Shown: one piece after another, positions 54,325 to 63,978 of the stretch
How the letters are laid out: each line of letters begins with the position of its first letter
How positions within the stretch are numbered: the first letter of the stretch is position 1
Program-made: the position numbers and the translations under genes
Notes under the pieces: model-generated
The model's database searches: none
Told to the model about the DNA's origin: nothing
The model's input: the letters and a program-made list of their open reading frames with translations, nothing else
Source: Streptomyces sp. sk2.1
GTDB taxonomy: Bacteria; Actinomycetota; Actinomycetes; Streptomycetales; Streptomycetaceae
Length of the DNA stretch: 64,000 bases
Assembly (NCBI RefSeq): GCF_008120935.1
Contig: NZ_RDBO01000077.1
Span: forward strand, 107,127 to 171,126
Direction of reading: 5' to 3'

Positions 54325-55944
54325 ATGGGACATCTTGAAGCGGGCCACCTGGAGTACTACCTACCGGATGGGCGGGTACTGCTCGGTGATGCCTCGTTCC
54401 GGGTCGCGGACGGGGCGGTGGTCGCCCTCGTGGGGGCCAACGGCGCCGGGAAGACGACCCTGCTGCGGCTGCTCTCCGGGGAGATCCAGCCGCACGGCGG
54501 CACCGTCTCGGTGAGCGGCGGGCTCGGGGTGATGCCGCAGTTCGTGGGCTCGGTGCGGGACGAGCGCACGGTCCGGGACCTGCTCGTCTCGGTCTCCCAG
54601 CCCCGCATCCGGGAGGCGGCCCTGGCGGTCGACCGGGCCGAGGAGCTGATCCTCACGGTCGACGACGAGGCCGCGCAGATGAAGTACGCGCAGGCCCTGA
54701 GCGACTGGGCGGAGGCCCGCGGGTACGAGGCCGAGACCGTCTGGGACATGTGCACCACGGCCGCGCTCGGCGTCCCGTACGAGAAGGCGCAGTGGCGCGA
54801 GGTGCGCACCCTGTCCGGCGGCGAGCAGAAGCGGCTGGTGCTGGAGGCGCTGCTGCGCGGGCCCGACGAGGTGCTGCTGCTCGACGAGCCGGACAACTAC
54901 CTCGACGTGCCGGGCAAGCGGTGGCTGGAGGAGCGGCTGAAGGAGACCCGCAAGACGGTCCTGTTCGTCTCCCACGACCGCGAGCTGCTGGCCCGCGCCG
55001 CCGAGAAGATCGTCAGTGTGGAGCCCAGCCCGGCGGGCAGCGACGTGTGGGTGCACGGTGGCGGCTTCGACACGTACCACCAGGCGCGCAAGGACCGGTT
55101 CGCCCGGTTCGAGGAGCTGCTGCGGCGCTGGGAGGAGGAGCACGCCCGGCTGAAGGCGCTGGTCCTCCGGCTCCGGCAGCAGGCGGCGAACAGCCCCGAC
55201 ATGGCGTCCCGCTACCGGGCGATGCAGACCCGCTTCAAGAAGTTCGAGGACGCGGGCCCGCCGCCGGAGCCGCCGCGCGAGCAGGACATCAGGATGCGGC
55301 TGCGCGGCGGCCGGACCGGGGTGCGGGCGTTGACCTGCGAGAACCTTGAGCTGACCGGGCTGATGAAGCCGTTCGACCTGGAGGTCTTCTACGGGGAGCG
55401 GGTCGCCGTCCTCGGTTCGAACGGCTCCGGCAAGTCGCACTTCCTGCGTCTTCTGGCGGGCGAGCCGGTGGCGCACACGGGGCAGTGGAAGCTCGGGGCG
55501 CGGGTCGTGCCCGGACACTTCGCGCAGACCCACGCCCACCCGGAGCTGCTGGGGCACACGCTCGTCGAGATCCTGTGGACCGAGCACGCCAGGGACCGCG
55601 GCGGCGCGATGTCCGTGCTGCGCCGCTACGAGCTGGAGCGCCAGGGCGACCAGCCCTTCGAGAAGCTGTCCGGCGGCCAGCAGGCCCGTTTCCAGATCCT
55701 GCTCCTGGAGCTGGCCGGCACGACCGCGCTGCTGCTCGACGAGCCCACGGACAACCTCGACCTGGAGTCGGCCGAGGCGCTCCAGGACGGTCTTGAGGTG
55801 TACGAGGGGACGGTGCTGGCCGTCACGCACGACCGCTGGTTCGCGAAGTCCTTCGACCGCTATCTGGTCTTCGGCTCCGACGGGGTCGTGCGCGAGACGC
55901 GGGAGCCGGTGTGGGACGAGCGCCGGGTGGAGCGGGCGCGGTAG
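54325..55944 (+). CDS. ABC-F family ATPase
   Basis: This 539-residue protein has two ABC cassettes and no membrane spans. Cassette 1: Walker A GANGAGKT (37-44), signature LSGGEQKR, Walker B VLLLDEPDNYLD. Cassette 2: GSNGSGKS, LSGGQQAR, ALLLDEPTDNLD. They are joined by a charged helical linker (RFEELLRRWEEEHARLKALVLRLRQQ) that enters the ribosomal E-site in this family. The catalytic glutamates are present. ABC-F proteins rescue or tune ribosomes and some confer resistance to ribosome-targeting antibiotics; which applies here is unknown. ATG at 54325 is chosen because it lies just ahead of the GHLEAGHLEYYLPDGR start; ATG at 54316 adds three residues. Confidence 0.88.
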   Translation: MGHLEAGHLEYYLPDGRVLLGDASFRVADGAVVALVGANGAGKTTLLRLLSGEIQPHGGTVSVSGGLGVMPQFVGSVRDERTVRDLLVSVSQPRIREAALAVDRAEELILTVDDEAAQMKYAQALSDWAEARGYEAETVWDMCTTAALGVPYEKAQWREVRTLSGGEQKRLVLEALLRGPDEVLLLDEPDNYLDVPGKRWLEERLKETRKTVLFVSHDRELLARAAEKIVSVEPSPAGSDVWVHGGGFDTYHQARKDRFARFEELLRRWEEEHARLKALVLRLRQQAANSPDMASRYRAMQTRFKKFEDAGPPPEPPREQDIRMRLRGGRTGVRALTCENLELTGLMKPFDLEVFYGERVAVLGSNGSGKSHFLRLLAGEPVAHTGQWKLGARVVPGHFAQTHAHPELLGHTLVEILWTEHARDRGGAMSVLRRYELERQGDQPFEKLSGGQQARFQILLLELAGTTALLLDEPTDNLDLESAEALQDGLEVYEGTVLAVTHDRWFAKSFDRYLVFGSDGVVRETREPVWDERRVERAR

Positions 55945-55960
55945 GGCTTCCGGGAGCGGT

Positions 55961-55981
55961 GGGGCCGGGGCGGCCGGCCCC
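55961..55981 (+). terminator. short hairpin after the ABC-F gene
   Basis: GGGGCCGG-GGCGG-CCGGCCCC (8 bp) lies 17 bp after the stop, just ahead of the rplM promoter. There is no U-tract. Confidence 0.5.
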
Positions 55982-55992
55982 GGCGCCGCGTT

Positions 55993-56022
55993 TTGACCCG
56001 CCCGGGGCGGGACGGGTAATGT
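55993..56022 (+). promoter_or_regulatory. rplM-rpsI promoter
   Basis: TTGACC (55993-55998), an 18-bp spacer and TAATGT (56017-56022) match the housekeeping consensus well. Transcription would start near 56029. Confidence 0.75.
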
Positions 56023-56028
56023 CGACTG

Positions 56029-56205
56029 CTGTTATGCGTATGGGCTGCGTGTTCTCACGCGAAGAGCCCTTGCGCAAGTTCTCTGGAGCAGTTACCAGTG
56101 GCTCGCATACGGGTGTGTTCCCGGCACTGTGGGCCCCAGCTGCATGATCGCTTCAGAGGTGTCGTGTGTATGGACCCCATCCACTGAAGAAGCGAAGGCT
56201 ACGAA
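56029..56205 (+). promoter_or_regulatory. rplM mRNA leader
   Basis: A leader of about 175 nt contains a bulged hairpin: GGGCT-GCGTG-TTCT-CACGC-GAAG-AGCCC (56042-56069), where the GAAG forms a one-sided bulge. The rest has no gene. A length like this and a stable 5' hairpin suggest autogenous control by L13. Confidence 0.5.
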
Positions 56206-56649
56206 GTGCGTACGTACAGCCCCAAGCCCGGCGATGTCACTCGCCAGTGGCACATCATCGACGCTCAGGACATCGTCCTGGGTCGTCTGGCCACCACGGC
56301 TGCGAACCTTCTCCGCGGTAAGCACAAGGCGATCTACGCCCCCCACATGGACATGGGCGACTTCGTCATCATCATCAACGCCGACAAGGTTCACCTGTCC
56401 GGCAACAAGAAGACCCAGAAGATGGCGTACCGCCACTCCGGGTTCCCGGGTGGTCTGCGCTCCGTCCGTTACGACGAGCTGCTGGCCAAGAGCCCCGAGA
56501 AGGCCGTCGAGAAGGCCATCAAGGGCATGATCCCCAAGAACAGCCTGGGCCGCCAGATGCTCTCGAAGCTCAAGGTCTACGCGGGCGACCAGCACCCGCA
56601 CGCTGCTCAGCAGCCGGTCCCGTTCGAGATCACCCAGGTCGCGCAGTAG
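56206..56649 (+). CDS. rplM: 50S ribosomal protein L13
   Basis: This 147-residue protein reads [61 protein letters not shown] in blocks typical of L13, and has the [21 protein letters not shown] signature. GTG at 56206 follows GAAGCGAAGGC. rpsI follows after 44 bp. Confidence 0.97.
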   Translation: MRTYSPKPGDVTRQWHIIDAQDIVLGRLATTAANLLRGKHKAIYAPHMDMGDFVIIINADKVHLSGNKKTQKMAYRHSGFPGGLRSVRYDELLAKSPEKAVEKAIKGMIPKNSLGRQMLSKLKVYAGDQHPHAAQQPVPFEITQVAQ

Positions 56650-56693
56650 TTCCGGCCTCCCCCTAAGACCAAAAGAAAGATCTGAGGAGAATC

Positions 56694-57221
56694 GTGGCCG
56701 AGACCACTGTTGAGAACCCCGTCGAGGGCACCGAGGGCGAAGAGGTCTTCGCCGAGGTCACCACCTTCGAGTCCGAGGTTCCCGTCGAGGGCGAGTACAC
56801 CAGCGAGTCGCTGGCGTCCCGCTTCGGCGACCCGCAGCCCGCCGCCGGCCTTGGCCGTCGGAAGAACGCCATCGCCCGCGTCCGGATCGTTCCGGGCACC
56901 GGCAAGTGGAAGATCAACGGTCGCACCCTTGAGGACTACTTCCCCAACAAGGTGCACCAGCAGGAAGTCAACGAGCCCTTCAAGGTGCTCGAGCTCGATG
57001 ACCGCTACGACGTCATCGCCCGCATCTCGGGTGGCGGCGTCTCGGGTCAGGCCGGTGCCCTGCGCCTCGGCGTGGCCCGTGCGCTGAACGAGGCCGACGT
57101 GGACAACAACCGTCCCACGCTGAAGAAGGCCGGCTTCCTCTCCCGCGACGACCGTGCGGTCGAGCGCAAGAAGGCCGGCCTCAAGAAGGCCCGTAAGGCC
57201 CCGCAGTACAGCAAGCGCTAA
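56694..57221 (+). CDS. rpsI: 30S ribosomal protein S9
   Basis: This 175-residue protein has an acidic N-terminal extension of about 45 residues, common in actinomycetes, before the core [24 protein letters not shown]. The C-terminal [20 protein letters not shown] ends in the arginine that contacts P-site tRNA. GTG at 56694 follows TGAGGAG. A terminator follows. Confidence 0.97.
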   Translation: MAETTVENPVEGTEGEEVFAEVTTFESEVPVEGEYTSESLASRFGDPQPAAGLGRRKNAIARVRIVPGTGKWKINGRTLEDYFPNKVHQQEVNEPFKVLELDDRYDVIARISGGGVSGQAGALRLGVARALNEADVDNNRPTLKKAGFLSRDDRAVERKKAGLKKARKAPQYSKR

Positions 57222-57247
57222 ACCGCCTGCTCATCTGCTTTACACGC

Positions 57248-57291
57248 ACGCCCCGGCGGCACACCTCGTGCTGCCGGGGCGTTCGTTTATC
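57248..57291 (+). terminator. terminator after rpsI
   Basis: ACGCCCCGGCGGCAC pairs with GTGCTGCCGGGGCGT (15 bp, one G-U) around ACCTC and is followed by TCGTTTAT. It closes the rplM-rpsI operon. Confidence 0.85.
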
Positions 57292-57452
57292 GACACCTCC
57301 GGGCGTATAACGGCATAAGACGTTCATAGTCTTGTTTGCGTGACGTTGTGTTGCTCGGCGTTCGATGCGTGGCGTTGTGCGCATTGTGTCGTTGTGTTGC
57401 ATTGCTTTGGTCGGTTTGGTTTGCGGTTTCGGAGCATCTTCGGAGGACACCA
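57292..57452 (+). promoter_or_regulatory. GT-rich leader upstream of glmM
   Basis: This 160-bp spacer is markedly lower in G+C than its surroundings and rich in G and T on the plus strand. Short related units recur: GACGTTGTGTTGC, GGCGTTGTGCGC, GTCGTTGTGTTGC. A promoter may lie at its start (TATAAC or CATAGT at about 57305-57332), but the -35 is unclear. The region could bind a protein or produce an unstructured leader. Confidence 0.45.
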
Positions 57453-58811
57453 GTGGGACGACTCTTCGGCACGGACGGCGTGCGCGGTGTCGCCAATGCG
57501 GATCTGACGGCGGAGCTGGCGCTCGGCCTCTCGGTGGCCGCGGCGCACGTGCTCACCGAGGGGAGCGCCGCCGACGGCGCCCGGCCGACGGCCGTGGTGG
57601 GCCGTGACCCACGCGCCTCCGGGGAATTCCTGGAGGCCGCGGTCGTGGCCGGTCTCGCCAGCGCGGGCGTGGACGTCCTGCGGGTCGGTGTGCTGCCCAC
57701 CCCCGCGGTGGCGTACCTCACCGGCGCGCTGGGGGCCGACCTCGGCGTGATGCTCTCGGCGAGCCACAACTCCATGCCGGACAACGGTGTCAAGTTCATC
57801 GCCCGCGGCGGTCACAAGCTCTCCGACGAGCTGGAGGACCGGATCGAGTCGCTCTACGAGCAGCACCGCACCGGTGAGCCGTGGGCGCGCCCGACCGGTG
57901 CCGGCGTGGGACGCGTCACCGAGTACACGGAGGGCTTCGACCGTTACGTGGCCCACCTCGTCGCGGTCCTGCCGAACCGGCTCGACGGGCTGAAGGTGGT
58001 GCTCGACGAGGCGCACGGGGCCGCCGCCCGCGTCTCGCCGGAGGCCTTCGCCCGGGCCGGCGCCGAGGTGATCACGATCGGTGCCGACCCGACCGGCCTG
58101 AACATCAACGACGGCTGCGGTTCCACCCATCTGGAGCCGCTGAAGGCCGCCGTCGTCGAGCACGGCGCCGACTTCGGCATCGCGCACGACGGCGACGCCG
58201 ACCGCTGCCTGGCGGTGGACGCCTCCGGCGAGGAGGTCGACGGCGACCAGATCCTCTCCGTCCTGGCCCTCGCCATGCGCGAGGCCGGGCAGCTGCGCAA
58301 GGACACCGTGGTCGGCACGGTCATGTCCAACCTCGGCTTCAAGATCGCTATGGAGCGGGAGGGCATCCGGCTCGTCCAGACCGCCGTCGGCGACCGCTAC
58401 GTGCTGGAGTCGATGAAGGCCGAGGGCTACGCGCTGGGCGGCGAGCAGTCCGGCCACGTCATCGTCCTGGACCACGCCACCACCGGCGACGGCACGCTGA
58501 CCGGCCTGCTGCTGGCGGCCCGGGTCGCCGCCACCGGCCGTACGCTCGCCGACCTGGCCGGGGTCATGCAGCGGCTGCCGCAGCTGCTGATCAACGTTCC
58601 CGACGTGGACAAGTCCCGGGTCGGGACCTCCCCGGAGATCGCCGAGGCGGTCGCCGCGGCCGAGCGCGAGCTGGGCTCCACCGGGCGCGTGCTGCTGCGC
58701 CAGTCGGGCACCGAGCCGCTGGTGCGGGTCATGGTCGAGGCGGCCGACATCGAGCAGGCGCGGGCCATCGCCGAGCGGCTGGCCGACGTGGTGAAGTCCG
58801 CGCTCGGCTGA
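57453..58811 (+). CDS. glmM: phosphoglucosamine mutase
   Basis: This 452-residue enzyme converts glucosamine-6-phosphate to glucosamine-1-phosphate for UDP-GlcNAc and peptidoglycan. Ser104 in [12 protein letters not shown] is the phosphorylated residue, HDGDADR (Asp246, Asp248, Asp250) binds magnesium, GGEQSGH binds sugar, and [12 protein letters not shown] binds phosphate. GTG at 57453 follows CGGAGGAC and yields [14 protein letters not shown]. glmS, which makes its substrate, lies 3.3 kb downstream. Confidence 0.97.
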   Translation: MGRLFGTDGVRGVANADLTAELALGLSVAAAHVLTEGSAADGARPTAVVGRDPRASGEFLEAAVVAGLASAGVDVLRVGVLPTPAVAYLTGALGADLGVMLSASHNSMPDNGVKFIARGGHKLSDELEDRIESLYEQHRTGEPWARPTGAGVGRVTEYTEGFDRYVAHLVAVLPNRLDGLKVVLDEAHGAAARVSPEAFARAGAEVITIGADPTGLNINDGCGSTHLEPLKAAVVEHGADFGIAHDGDADRCLAVDASGEEVDGDQILSVLALAMREAGQLRKDTVVGTVMSNLGFKIAMEREGIRLVQTAVGDRYVLESMKAEGYALGGEQSGHVIVLDHATTGDGTLTGLLLAARVAATGRTLADLAGVMQRLPQLLINVPDVDKSRVGTSPEIAEAVAAAERELGSTGRVLLRQSGTEPLVRVMVEAADIEQARAIAERLADVVKSALG

Positions 58812-58830
58812 CCGCCGCCGCACGGATCGG

Positions 58831-58878
58831 GGCCGTCCCGAGATTCCCGACCGCCGGGGGATCACGGGACGGCCTTTT
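58831..58878 (+). terminator. terminator after glmM
   Basis: GGCCGTCCCG pairs with CGGGACGGCC (10 bp) with an inner TTCCC/GGGGGA pairing, and is followed by TTTT. It also sits between convergent genes. Confidence 0.82.
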
Positions 58879-58938
58879 CCGTCCCCCCGCCCGCGGGCCT
58901 CCCTGCCCGCCGACCCCCGCTCCGGCGGCGGGATTCCC

Positions 58939-59910
58939 TCAGTCCTGCCCGCCGGTCCTCCGGCCCGGGGCGCCGGGCTTCCCGCTCCGGCGGTGGTGCG
59001 CCGCCCACAGGACCCGCTGGACCAGCAGCGTCAGGGTGCCCGCGACCACGATCCCGCCGAGGTTGGCCATCAGCTGGGCCGTGGAGCCCCACATCTGGCC
59101 GTAGTCGCTGTAGCTGAACGCCACCGCCGCGTTGGCCGCGGCCGGCACGGTCGTCACCGAGATGGCAACCCCGATCAGCGCCCCCGACTTCGCCGAGGTC
59201 AGCGAGAGCGTCCCGGCGATCCCGGCCAGGAACGCCACCACGAACGACATCGCGTCCGGCTTCCAGATGAACGCCGTGTTGGGGCGCTCGCCCTCGATCA
59301 TCGAGCGGGCGAACAGCCCGAAGGAGTCCATCAGCCAGGCGAACCCGGCCGTCAGCACCATCGCGACGGCGAAGCCGCCGACCAGCGCGTACAGGGACCG
59401 CAGCGCCAGCCGGGGCGCGCGCTGCACCAGGGCCGTGGAGATCCCGGCCAGCGGACCGAACTCCGGGCCGACCGCCATCGCGCCCACGATCAGAATCGCG
59501 TTGTCGAGCATCACACCGCAGGCGGCGAGCATCGTCGCGACCGCGAGGAACGCCACGTACGTGACGCTGAACGTCGACTCCTCGTGGGTCGCCTCCGTCA
59601 GCTCCTCCCACAGCACCGCGTCCGCGCCCTCGCCCGGGGCGGCCTCCTCGGCCCGGTCGGCGTGCGCGGAGAGCGTCAGGTCCATGTTCTCGACGGTGAT
59701 CGAACCGGACTCGTCGATGCCCAGCCCGCGCAGCGCGGAGATCAGCCCGTCGCCCGCCTCGCGGGCCACGTCGCACAGGACCAGGTCGCCGGCGGGGTCG
59801 CGGGCGGCCCCCGCCACCACCACGAGGTGCGTCGTGCCGACGGTGTTCTCCACCAGGCGGAGCACCTCGTCCGTGCGGCCGGCGGGGACGATCAGACGCA
59901 GGTGCAGCAC
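58939..59910 (-). CDS. DUF389 family membrane protein
   Basis: This 323-residue protein belongs to the DUF389 family: a ferredoxin-like N-terminal domain (LHLRLIVPAGRTDEVLRLVENTVGTTHLVVV), then five or six membrane helices (VTYVAFLAVATMLAACGVML, AILIVGAMAVGPEFGPLAGIS, SLYALVGGFAVAMVLTAGFA, FVVAFLAGIAGTLSL, LIGVAISVTTVPAAANAAVA, LMANLGGIVVAGTLTLLV). The function of the family is unknown. GTG at 59910 follows GGGAG. It lies downstream of coaA on the same strand, across a tandem repeat. Confidence 0.88.
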   Translation of the reverse strand: MLHLRLIVPAGRTDEVLRLVENTVGTTHLVVVAGAARDPAGDLVLCDVAREAGDGLISALRGLGIDESGSITVENMDLTLSAHADRAEEAAPGEGADAVLWEELTEATHEESTFSVTYVAFLAVATMLAACGVMLDNAILIVGAMAVGPEFGPLAGISTALVQRAPRLALRSLYALVGGFAVAMVLTAGFAWLMDSFGLFARSMIEGERPNTAFIWKPDAMSFVVAFLAGIAGTLSLTSAKSGALIGVAISVTTVPAAANAAVAFSYSDYGQMWGSTAQLMANLGGIVVAGTLTLLVQRVLWAAHHRRSGKPGAPGRRTGGQD

Positions 59911-59924
59911 GCGGGCACTCCCGG

Positions 59925-59987
59925 GGCGAGGACGGCGAGGACGGCGAGGACGGCGAGGACGGCGAGGACGGCGAGGACGGCGGGGAA
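59925..59987. repeat. 9-bp tandem repeat GGCGAGGAC (6-7 copies)
   Basis: Six exact copies of GGCGAGGAC (59925-59978) and a seventh degenerate copy lie in the spacer between the coaA stop and the DUF389 start. The array is likely to vary in copy number between strains. Confidence 0.95.
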
Positions 59988-60024
59988 GCTGGGGACGGCG
60001 GGGCTCAGGGCCTGCGCGGGGACG

Positions 60025-61020
60025 TCAGAGCTTGCGCAGGGACAGCCGCTGGACCTTGTGGTCCGGGCCCTTGCGCAGCACCAGGGTGGCACGGCCCCGG
60101 GTGGGCGCGACGTTCTCCACCAGATTCGGCTTGTTGATGGTCCGCCACATCGTCGCCGCGTACTCCATGGCCTCCTCCTCGGAGACCTGGGTGTACTTGC
60201 GGAAGTACGAGGACGGGTCCTGGAACGCGGTGTCGCGCAGCTTGCGGAAGCGGTTGAGGTACCAGGTCTCGATGTCCTCGGTGCGCGCGTCCACGTACAC
60301 GCTGAAGTCGAAGTAGTCGGCGAGCCCGACCCTGGTCCGGCCGTCCTTGCCGGGCATCGCGGGCTGGAGGACGTTGAGCCCCTCGACGATCAGGATGTCG
60401 GGGCGGCGCACGCTGAGCCGCTCGTCCGGGACGATGTCGTAGATCAGGTGCGAGTAGACGGGCGCCGTCACCTCGTCCTTGCCGGCCTTGATGTCGGCGA
60501 CGAAACGGGTCAGGGCCCGCCGGTCGTACGACTCGGGGAAGCCCTTGCGGGACATCAGACCGCGGGCCCGCAGCTCCTTCATCGGCAGCAGGAAGCCGTC
60601 GGTGGTCACCAGCTCGACGCGCGGGTGCTCGGGCCAGCGGGCCAGCAGGGCCTGGAGGATGCGCGCGGTGGTGGACTTGCCGACCGCGACGCTGCCCGCG
60701 ACGCCTATGACGAACGGGGTGCCGCGCTGCTCGCCGTGGCCGTTCCCGGCGTCCCCGAGGAAGGTGTTCAGCGCGCCGCGCAGGCCCGAGGTGGCCTGGA
60801 CGTAGAGGTTGAGGAGCCGGGAGAGCGGCAGGTAGACGTCCCGTACCTCGTCCAGGTCGATGACGTCCCCGAGGCCGCGCAGCCGCTCGACCTCGTCGGC
60901 GCTCAGCGGCAGCGGGGTCTTGTCGCGCAGGGCGCTCCATTCGGCGCGGGACAGATCGACGTACGGCGTCGCCGCGGGTTCGGCGCGTCGGTGGGTGCTC
61001 CGTGGCGGCGAAGTGATCAC
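60025..61020 (-). CDS. coaA: pantothenate kinase (type I)
   Basis: This 331-residue enzyme performs the first, rate-limiting step of CoA synthesis. It has the P-loop [38 protein letters not shown], and the family's IVEGLNVLQ and [13 protein letters not shown] at 61020 gives the usual N-terminus ([27 protein letters not shown]). The gene has no tight operon partner upstream. Confidence 0.96.
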   Translation of the reverse strand: MITSPPRSTHRRAEPAATPYVDLSRAEWSALRDKTPLPLSADEVERLRGLGDVIDLDEVRDVYLPLSRLLNLYVQATSGLRGALNTFLGDAGNGHGEQRGTPFVIGVAGSVAVGKSTTARILQALLARWPEHPRVELVTTDGFLLPMKELRARGLMSRKGFPESYDRRALTRFVADIKAGKDEVTAPVYSHLIYDIVPDERLSVRRPDILIVEGLNVLQPAMPGKDGRTRVGLADYFDFSVYVDARTEDIETWYLNRFRKLRDTAFQDPSSYFRKYTQVSEEEAMEYAATMWRTINKPNLVENVAPTRGRATLVLRKGPDHKVQRLSLRKL

Positions 61021-61088
61021 GGGTTCATTGTCGCGGGAGTTCCGACGGAGTGGGGGGTGGGCTCGGTCACGTGGGGTACGGGTGGCGC

Positions 61089-61679
61089 CTACGGCCGGTC
61101 CACCTTTTCGAGCACGCAGAGGACCCCGCTGTCGGGGTCGCCGACGTAGGTCCACAGGACGGGGGAGCCGCGGTGGCCCCTGGCCTCCAGGAAGCCGCTG
61201 ACGTCCTCGGCGGCGTACCCGGGGGCGAAGTCGAGGGTGACCCCGGTCGCGCCGTCCCGGTACGAGCCGTCGTCGGAGTCCCACGTCCCGGTGCCGCTCA
61301 TCCTGGACGGGAGGTCGAAGCCGGAGTGGGTGCCCTCGTCGAAGTCCGCGTAGTCGCCGCAGGCCTCCGTGGTGCTGAAGGTGCCGTCCGCGGCGAGGAC
61401 GAGGATCCCGCCGCGGTCGTCCTGCCAGGTGCCCGCCAGCTCGCTCGCGGTCAGCGCGAGCGGGGACCCGTCCGGCGGCGGGGCCGCGTTCACGGCGCGC
61501 AGGGTGAGGAGCAGGGCGACCAGGACCAGGGGGACGAGGACCACGAGGACCGCCCCGATGGACAGCCCCAGCAGGATGCCGCCCCAGATCGGCATCCGGA
61601 GCCTCGGCGGGGGCGGTACGGGCCAGGGACCCCGCGGCGGACGTCCCGACGGTGCCGCCGGTTCTCCGGTGCCGGACAT
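61089..61679 (-). CDS. single-span membrane protein with lipocalin-like C-terminal domain, unknown function
   Basis: This 196-residue protein has a Pro/Arg-rich cytoplasmic N-terminus, one long membrane segment ([30 protein letters not shown]), and an outer domain starting [28 protein letters not shown]. The ELxGTWxx...GTF pattern occurs in small beta-barrel domains of Streptomyces surface proteins. The two cysteines (EACGD, VLCVLEK) could pair. ATG at 61679 is chosen; a GTG three codons upstream is possible. Confidence 0.72.
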   Translation of the reverse strand: MSGTGEPAAPSGRPPRGPWPVPPPPRLRMPIWGGILLGLSIGAVLVVLVPLVLVALLLTLRAVNAAPPPDGSPLALTASELAGTWQDDRGGILVLAADGTFSTTEACGDYADFDEGTHSGFDLPSRMSGTGTWDSDDGSYRDGATGVTLDFAPGYAAEDVSGFLEARGHRGSPVLWTYVGDPDSGVLCVLEKVDRP

Positions 61680-62110
61680 GCGCTCCACCCCCCGGTGCTC
61701 GGCCGGCGGGCGTCCGCGACGACCGTCGGCGACGCAATGATGCACCCGGGGGCGCCGGCCGCCGACGGCGGGGCCCGGTGCCGCGTCGCGACGGCCCGGC
61801 CCCGGGCCCGTTCCGGCCGGGACCCGGCGGGGCCCGACATCCTCCCGTACCTGCCGGGCGTCCGGTGCGGACGGGCACCGGACGCCCCGGTGCCGCGCCG
61901 CCGGCTCGGACGGGCACCGACCGCGCCGCGCCGTCGGCTCGCGGACCGCCGGGCGCGGGACGAGGGACGCCTCCAGGGCCCGTTCCCGCCGTTCCTTCCG
62001 CACCGGACGCCCCAGTGCCGCGCCGCCGTCCTCCCTGCCGCCCCGTGCGCCTTCTGCGACGATGCGGAGAGGAGGGGGGTTCGGCCGTGAATGGGCATGA
62101 AGGGAACGGT
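61680..62110 (+). promoter_or_regulatory. intergenic region with repeats before glmS
   Basis: This 430-bp region has no supported gene. It contains a 13-bp stem GGGCGTCCGGTGC / GCACCGGACGCCC (61856-61887), and a direct repeat of about 29 bp (61875-61903 and 62000-62028) with one mismatch that includes part of the stem. This resembles a leader or recombination-prone spacer. No glmS-riboswitch core was recognised. Confidence 0.45.
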
Positions 62111-63958
62111 ATGTGCGGAATCGTCGGTTACGTCGGTGGGCAGTCGGCGCAGGACGTCGTCGTGGCGGGCCTCAAGCGCCTCGAATACCGGGGCTACGAC
62201 TCGGCGGGCATCGCCGTCCTCGCGGACGGCGGTCTGGCCGCGACGAAGCGGGCCGGAAAGCTCGTCAACCTGGAGAAGGCACTGGTCGAGGCGCCGCTCC
62301 CGGCCGGGAACACGGGCATCGGGCACACCCGCTGGGCCACCCACGGCGCGCCCACCGACGCCAACGCCCACCCGCACCTGGACAACGCGGGACGCGTCGC
62401 CGTCGTGCACAACGGGATCATCGAGAACTTCGCCGCCCTGCGCGCCGAACTCGCCGACCGCGGCCACGACCTGGCCTCCGAGACCGACACCGAGGTCGTC
62501 GCCCACCTGCTGGCCGAGGCGTTCTCCTCCTGCGCGGACCCGGCGGAGGCGATGCGGCAGGTCTGCCGCCGGCTGGAGGGCGCGTTCACCCTCGTGGCCG
62601 TGCACGCCGACGCGCCCGAGGTGGTCGTCGGGGCCCGGCGCAACTCGCCGCTCGTGGTGGGGGTGGGGGAGGACGAGGCGTTCCTGGCCTCCGACGTGGC
62701 CGCGTTCATCGCGCACACCCGCTCCGCGATCGAACTGGGCCAGGACCAGGTGGTGGAACTGCGCCGGGAGGGCGTCACCGTCACCGACTTCGACGGGCGC
62801 CCCGCCGAGGTCCGCAAGTACCACGTGGACTGGGACGTCTCCGCCGCCGAGAAGGGCGGCCACGACTCCTTCATGCTCAAGGAGATCGCCGAGCAGCCCG
62901 GGGCCGTCGCCGACACGCTGCTCGGGAGGATCGACGGCGAGGGCTCGCTCCGCCTCGACGAGGTGCGCATCCCGCCGCACGAGCTGCGGGAGGTCGACAA
63001 GGTCGTCGTCGTCGCCTGCGGCACCGCGTTCCACGCCGGGATGATCGCCAAGTACGCCATCGAGCACTGGACCCGCGTCCCCTGCGAGACCGAGCTGGCC
63101 AGCGAGTTCCGCTACCGCGACCCGATCCTCGACCACCGCACCCTGGTCGTCGCGATCTCCCAGTCCGGCGAGACGATGGACACCCTGATGGCCGTGCGGC
63201 ACGCCCGCGAACAGGGCGCGAAGGTCCTGGCCATCTGCAACACCAACGGCTCCACGATCCCCCGGGAGTCCGACGCCGTGCTCTACACGCACGCCGGACC
63301 CGAGGTCGCCGTCGCCTCCACCAAGGCGTTCCTCACCCAGTTGGTCGCCTGCTACCTCGTCGCCCTGTACCTCGGACAGGTCCGCGGCACGAAGTGGGGC
63401 GACGAGATCCGCACCGTCGTCCGCCAGCTCTCCGAGATCCCCGGGGCGGTCGAACGGGTCCTGGAGACCATGGAGCCGGTGCGCGAACTCGCCCGCTCCC
63501 TCGCCGCCCACGACACGGTGCTCTTCCTCGGCCGCCACGTCGGCTACCCGGTGGCCCTGGAGGGCGCGTTGAAGCTCAAGGAACTGGCGTACATGCACGC
63601 CGAGGGCTTCGCCGCGGGCGAGCTCAAGCACGGGCCGATCGCGCTCGTCGAGGCCGGGCTGCCGGTCGTGGTGGTGGTGCCCCCGCCGCGCGACCGGTCG
63701 GTGCTGCACGACAAGATCGTGTCGAACATCCAGGAGATCCGGGCCCGCGGCGCCCGCACCGTCGTCATCGCCGAGGAGGGCGACGAGGCGGTCGTCCCGT
63801 ACGCCGACCACCTGATCCGGATCCCCGTTGCGCCTACGCTGCTTCAGCCGCTGGTGTCCACCGTGCCGTTGCAGGTCTTCGCCTGCGAACTGGCCCGGGC
63901 CCGCGGCAACGACGTGGACCAGCCGCGCAATCTGGCGAAGTCCGTGACCGTGGAGTAG
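62111..63958 (+). CDS. glmS: glutamine-fructose-6-phosphate aminotransferase
   Basis: This 615-residue enzyme makes glucosamine-6-phosphate for cell-wall and amino-sugar synthesis. The N-terminal glutaminase domain starts at the catalytic Cys ([10 protein letters not shown]) with [11 protein letters not shown] and HNGIIENF; the SIS domains show [21 protein letters not shown] and the C-terminal [12 protein letters not shown] at 62111 follows AAGGGAACGG. glmM is 3.3 kb upstream. Some Streptomyces have more than one glmS, so its precise role is inferred. acpS follows 20 bp later. Confidence 0.97.
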   Translation: MCGIVGYVGGQSAQDVVVAGLKRLEYRGYDSAGIAVLADGGLAATKRAGKLVNLEKALVEAPLPAGNTGIGHTRWATHGAPTDANAHPHLDNAGRVAVVHNGIIENFAALRAELADRGHDLASETDTEVVAHLLAEAFSSCADPAEAMRQVCRRLEGAFTLVAVHADAPEVVVGARRNSPLVVGVGEDEAFLASDVAAFIAHTRSAIELGQDQVVELRREGVTVTDFDGRPAEVRKYHVDWDVSAAEKGGHDSFMLKEIAEQPGAVADTLLGRIDGEGSLRLDEVRIPPHELREVDKVVVVACGTAFHAGMIAKYAIEHWTRVPCETELASEFRYRDPILDHRTLVVAISQSGETMDTLMAVRHAREQGAKVLAICNTNGSTIPRESDAVLYTHAGPEVAVASTKAFLTQLVACYLVALYLGQVRGTKWGDEIRTVVRQLSEIPGAVERVLETMEPVRELARSLAAHDTVLFLGRHVGYPVALEGALKLKELAYMHAEGFAAGELKHGPIALVEAGLPVVVVVPPPRDRSVLHDKIVSNIQEIRARGARTVVIAEEGDEAVVPYADHLIRIPVAPTLLQPLVSTVPLQVFACELARARGNDVDQPRNLAKSVTVE

Positions 63959-63978
63959 CGAGGGATGAGGGGACGCCC

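Noticed and set aside
59925-59987. 9-bp array as a CRISPR
   Set aside because: The copies are contiguous, with no unique spacers, so it is a minisatellite.
61680-62110. glmS ribozyme/riboswitch ahead of glmS
   Set aside because: No recognisable glmS ribozyme core was seen, and that ribozyme is mainly found in low-G+C Gram-positives. The stem present is a simple inverted repeat.
61652-62110. N-terminal extension of glmS of about 150 residues
   Set aside because: GlmS must start at the catalytic Cys after Met; the upstream part has low-complexity Arg/Pro/Ala content.
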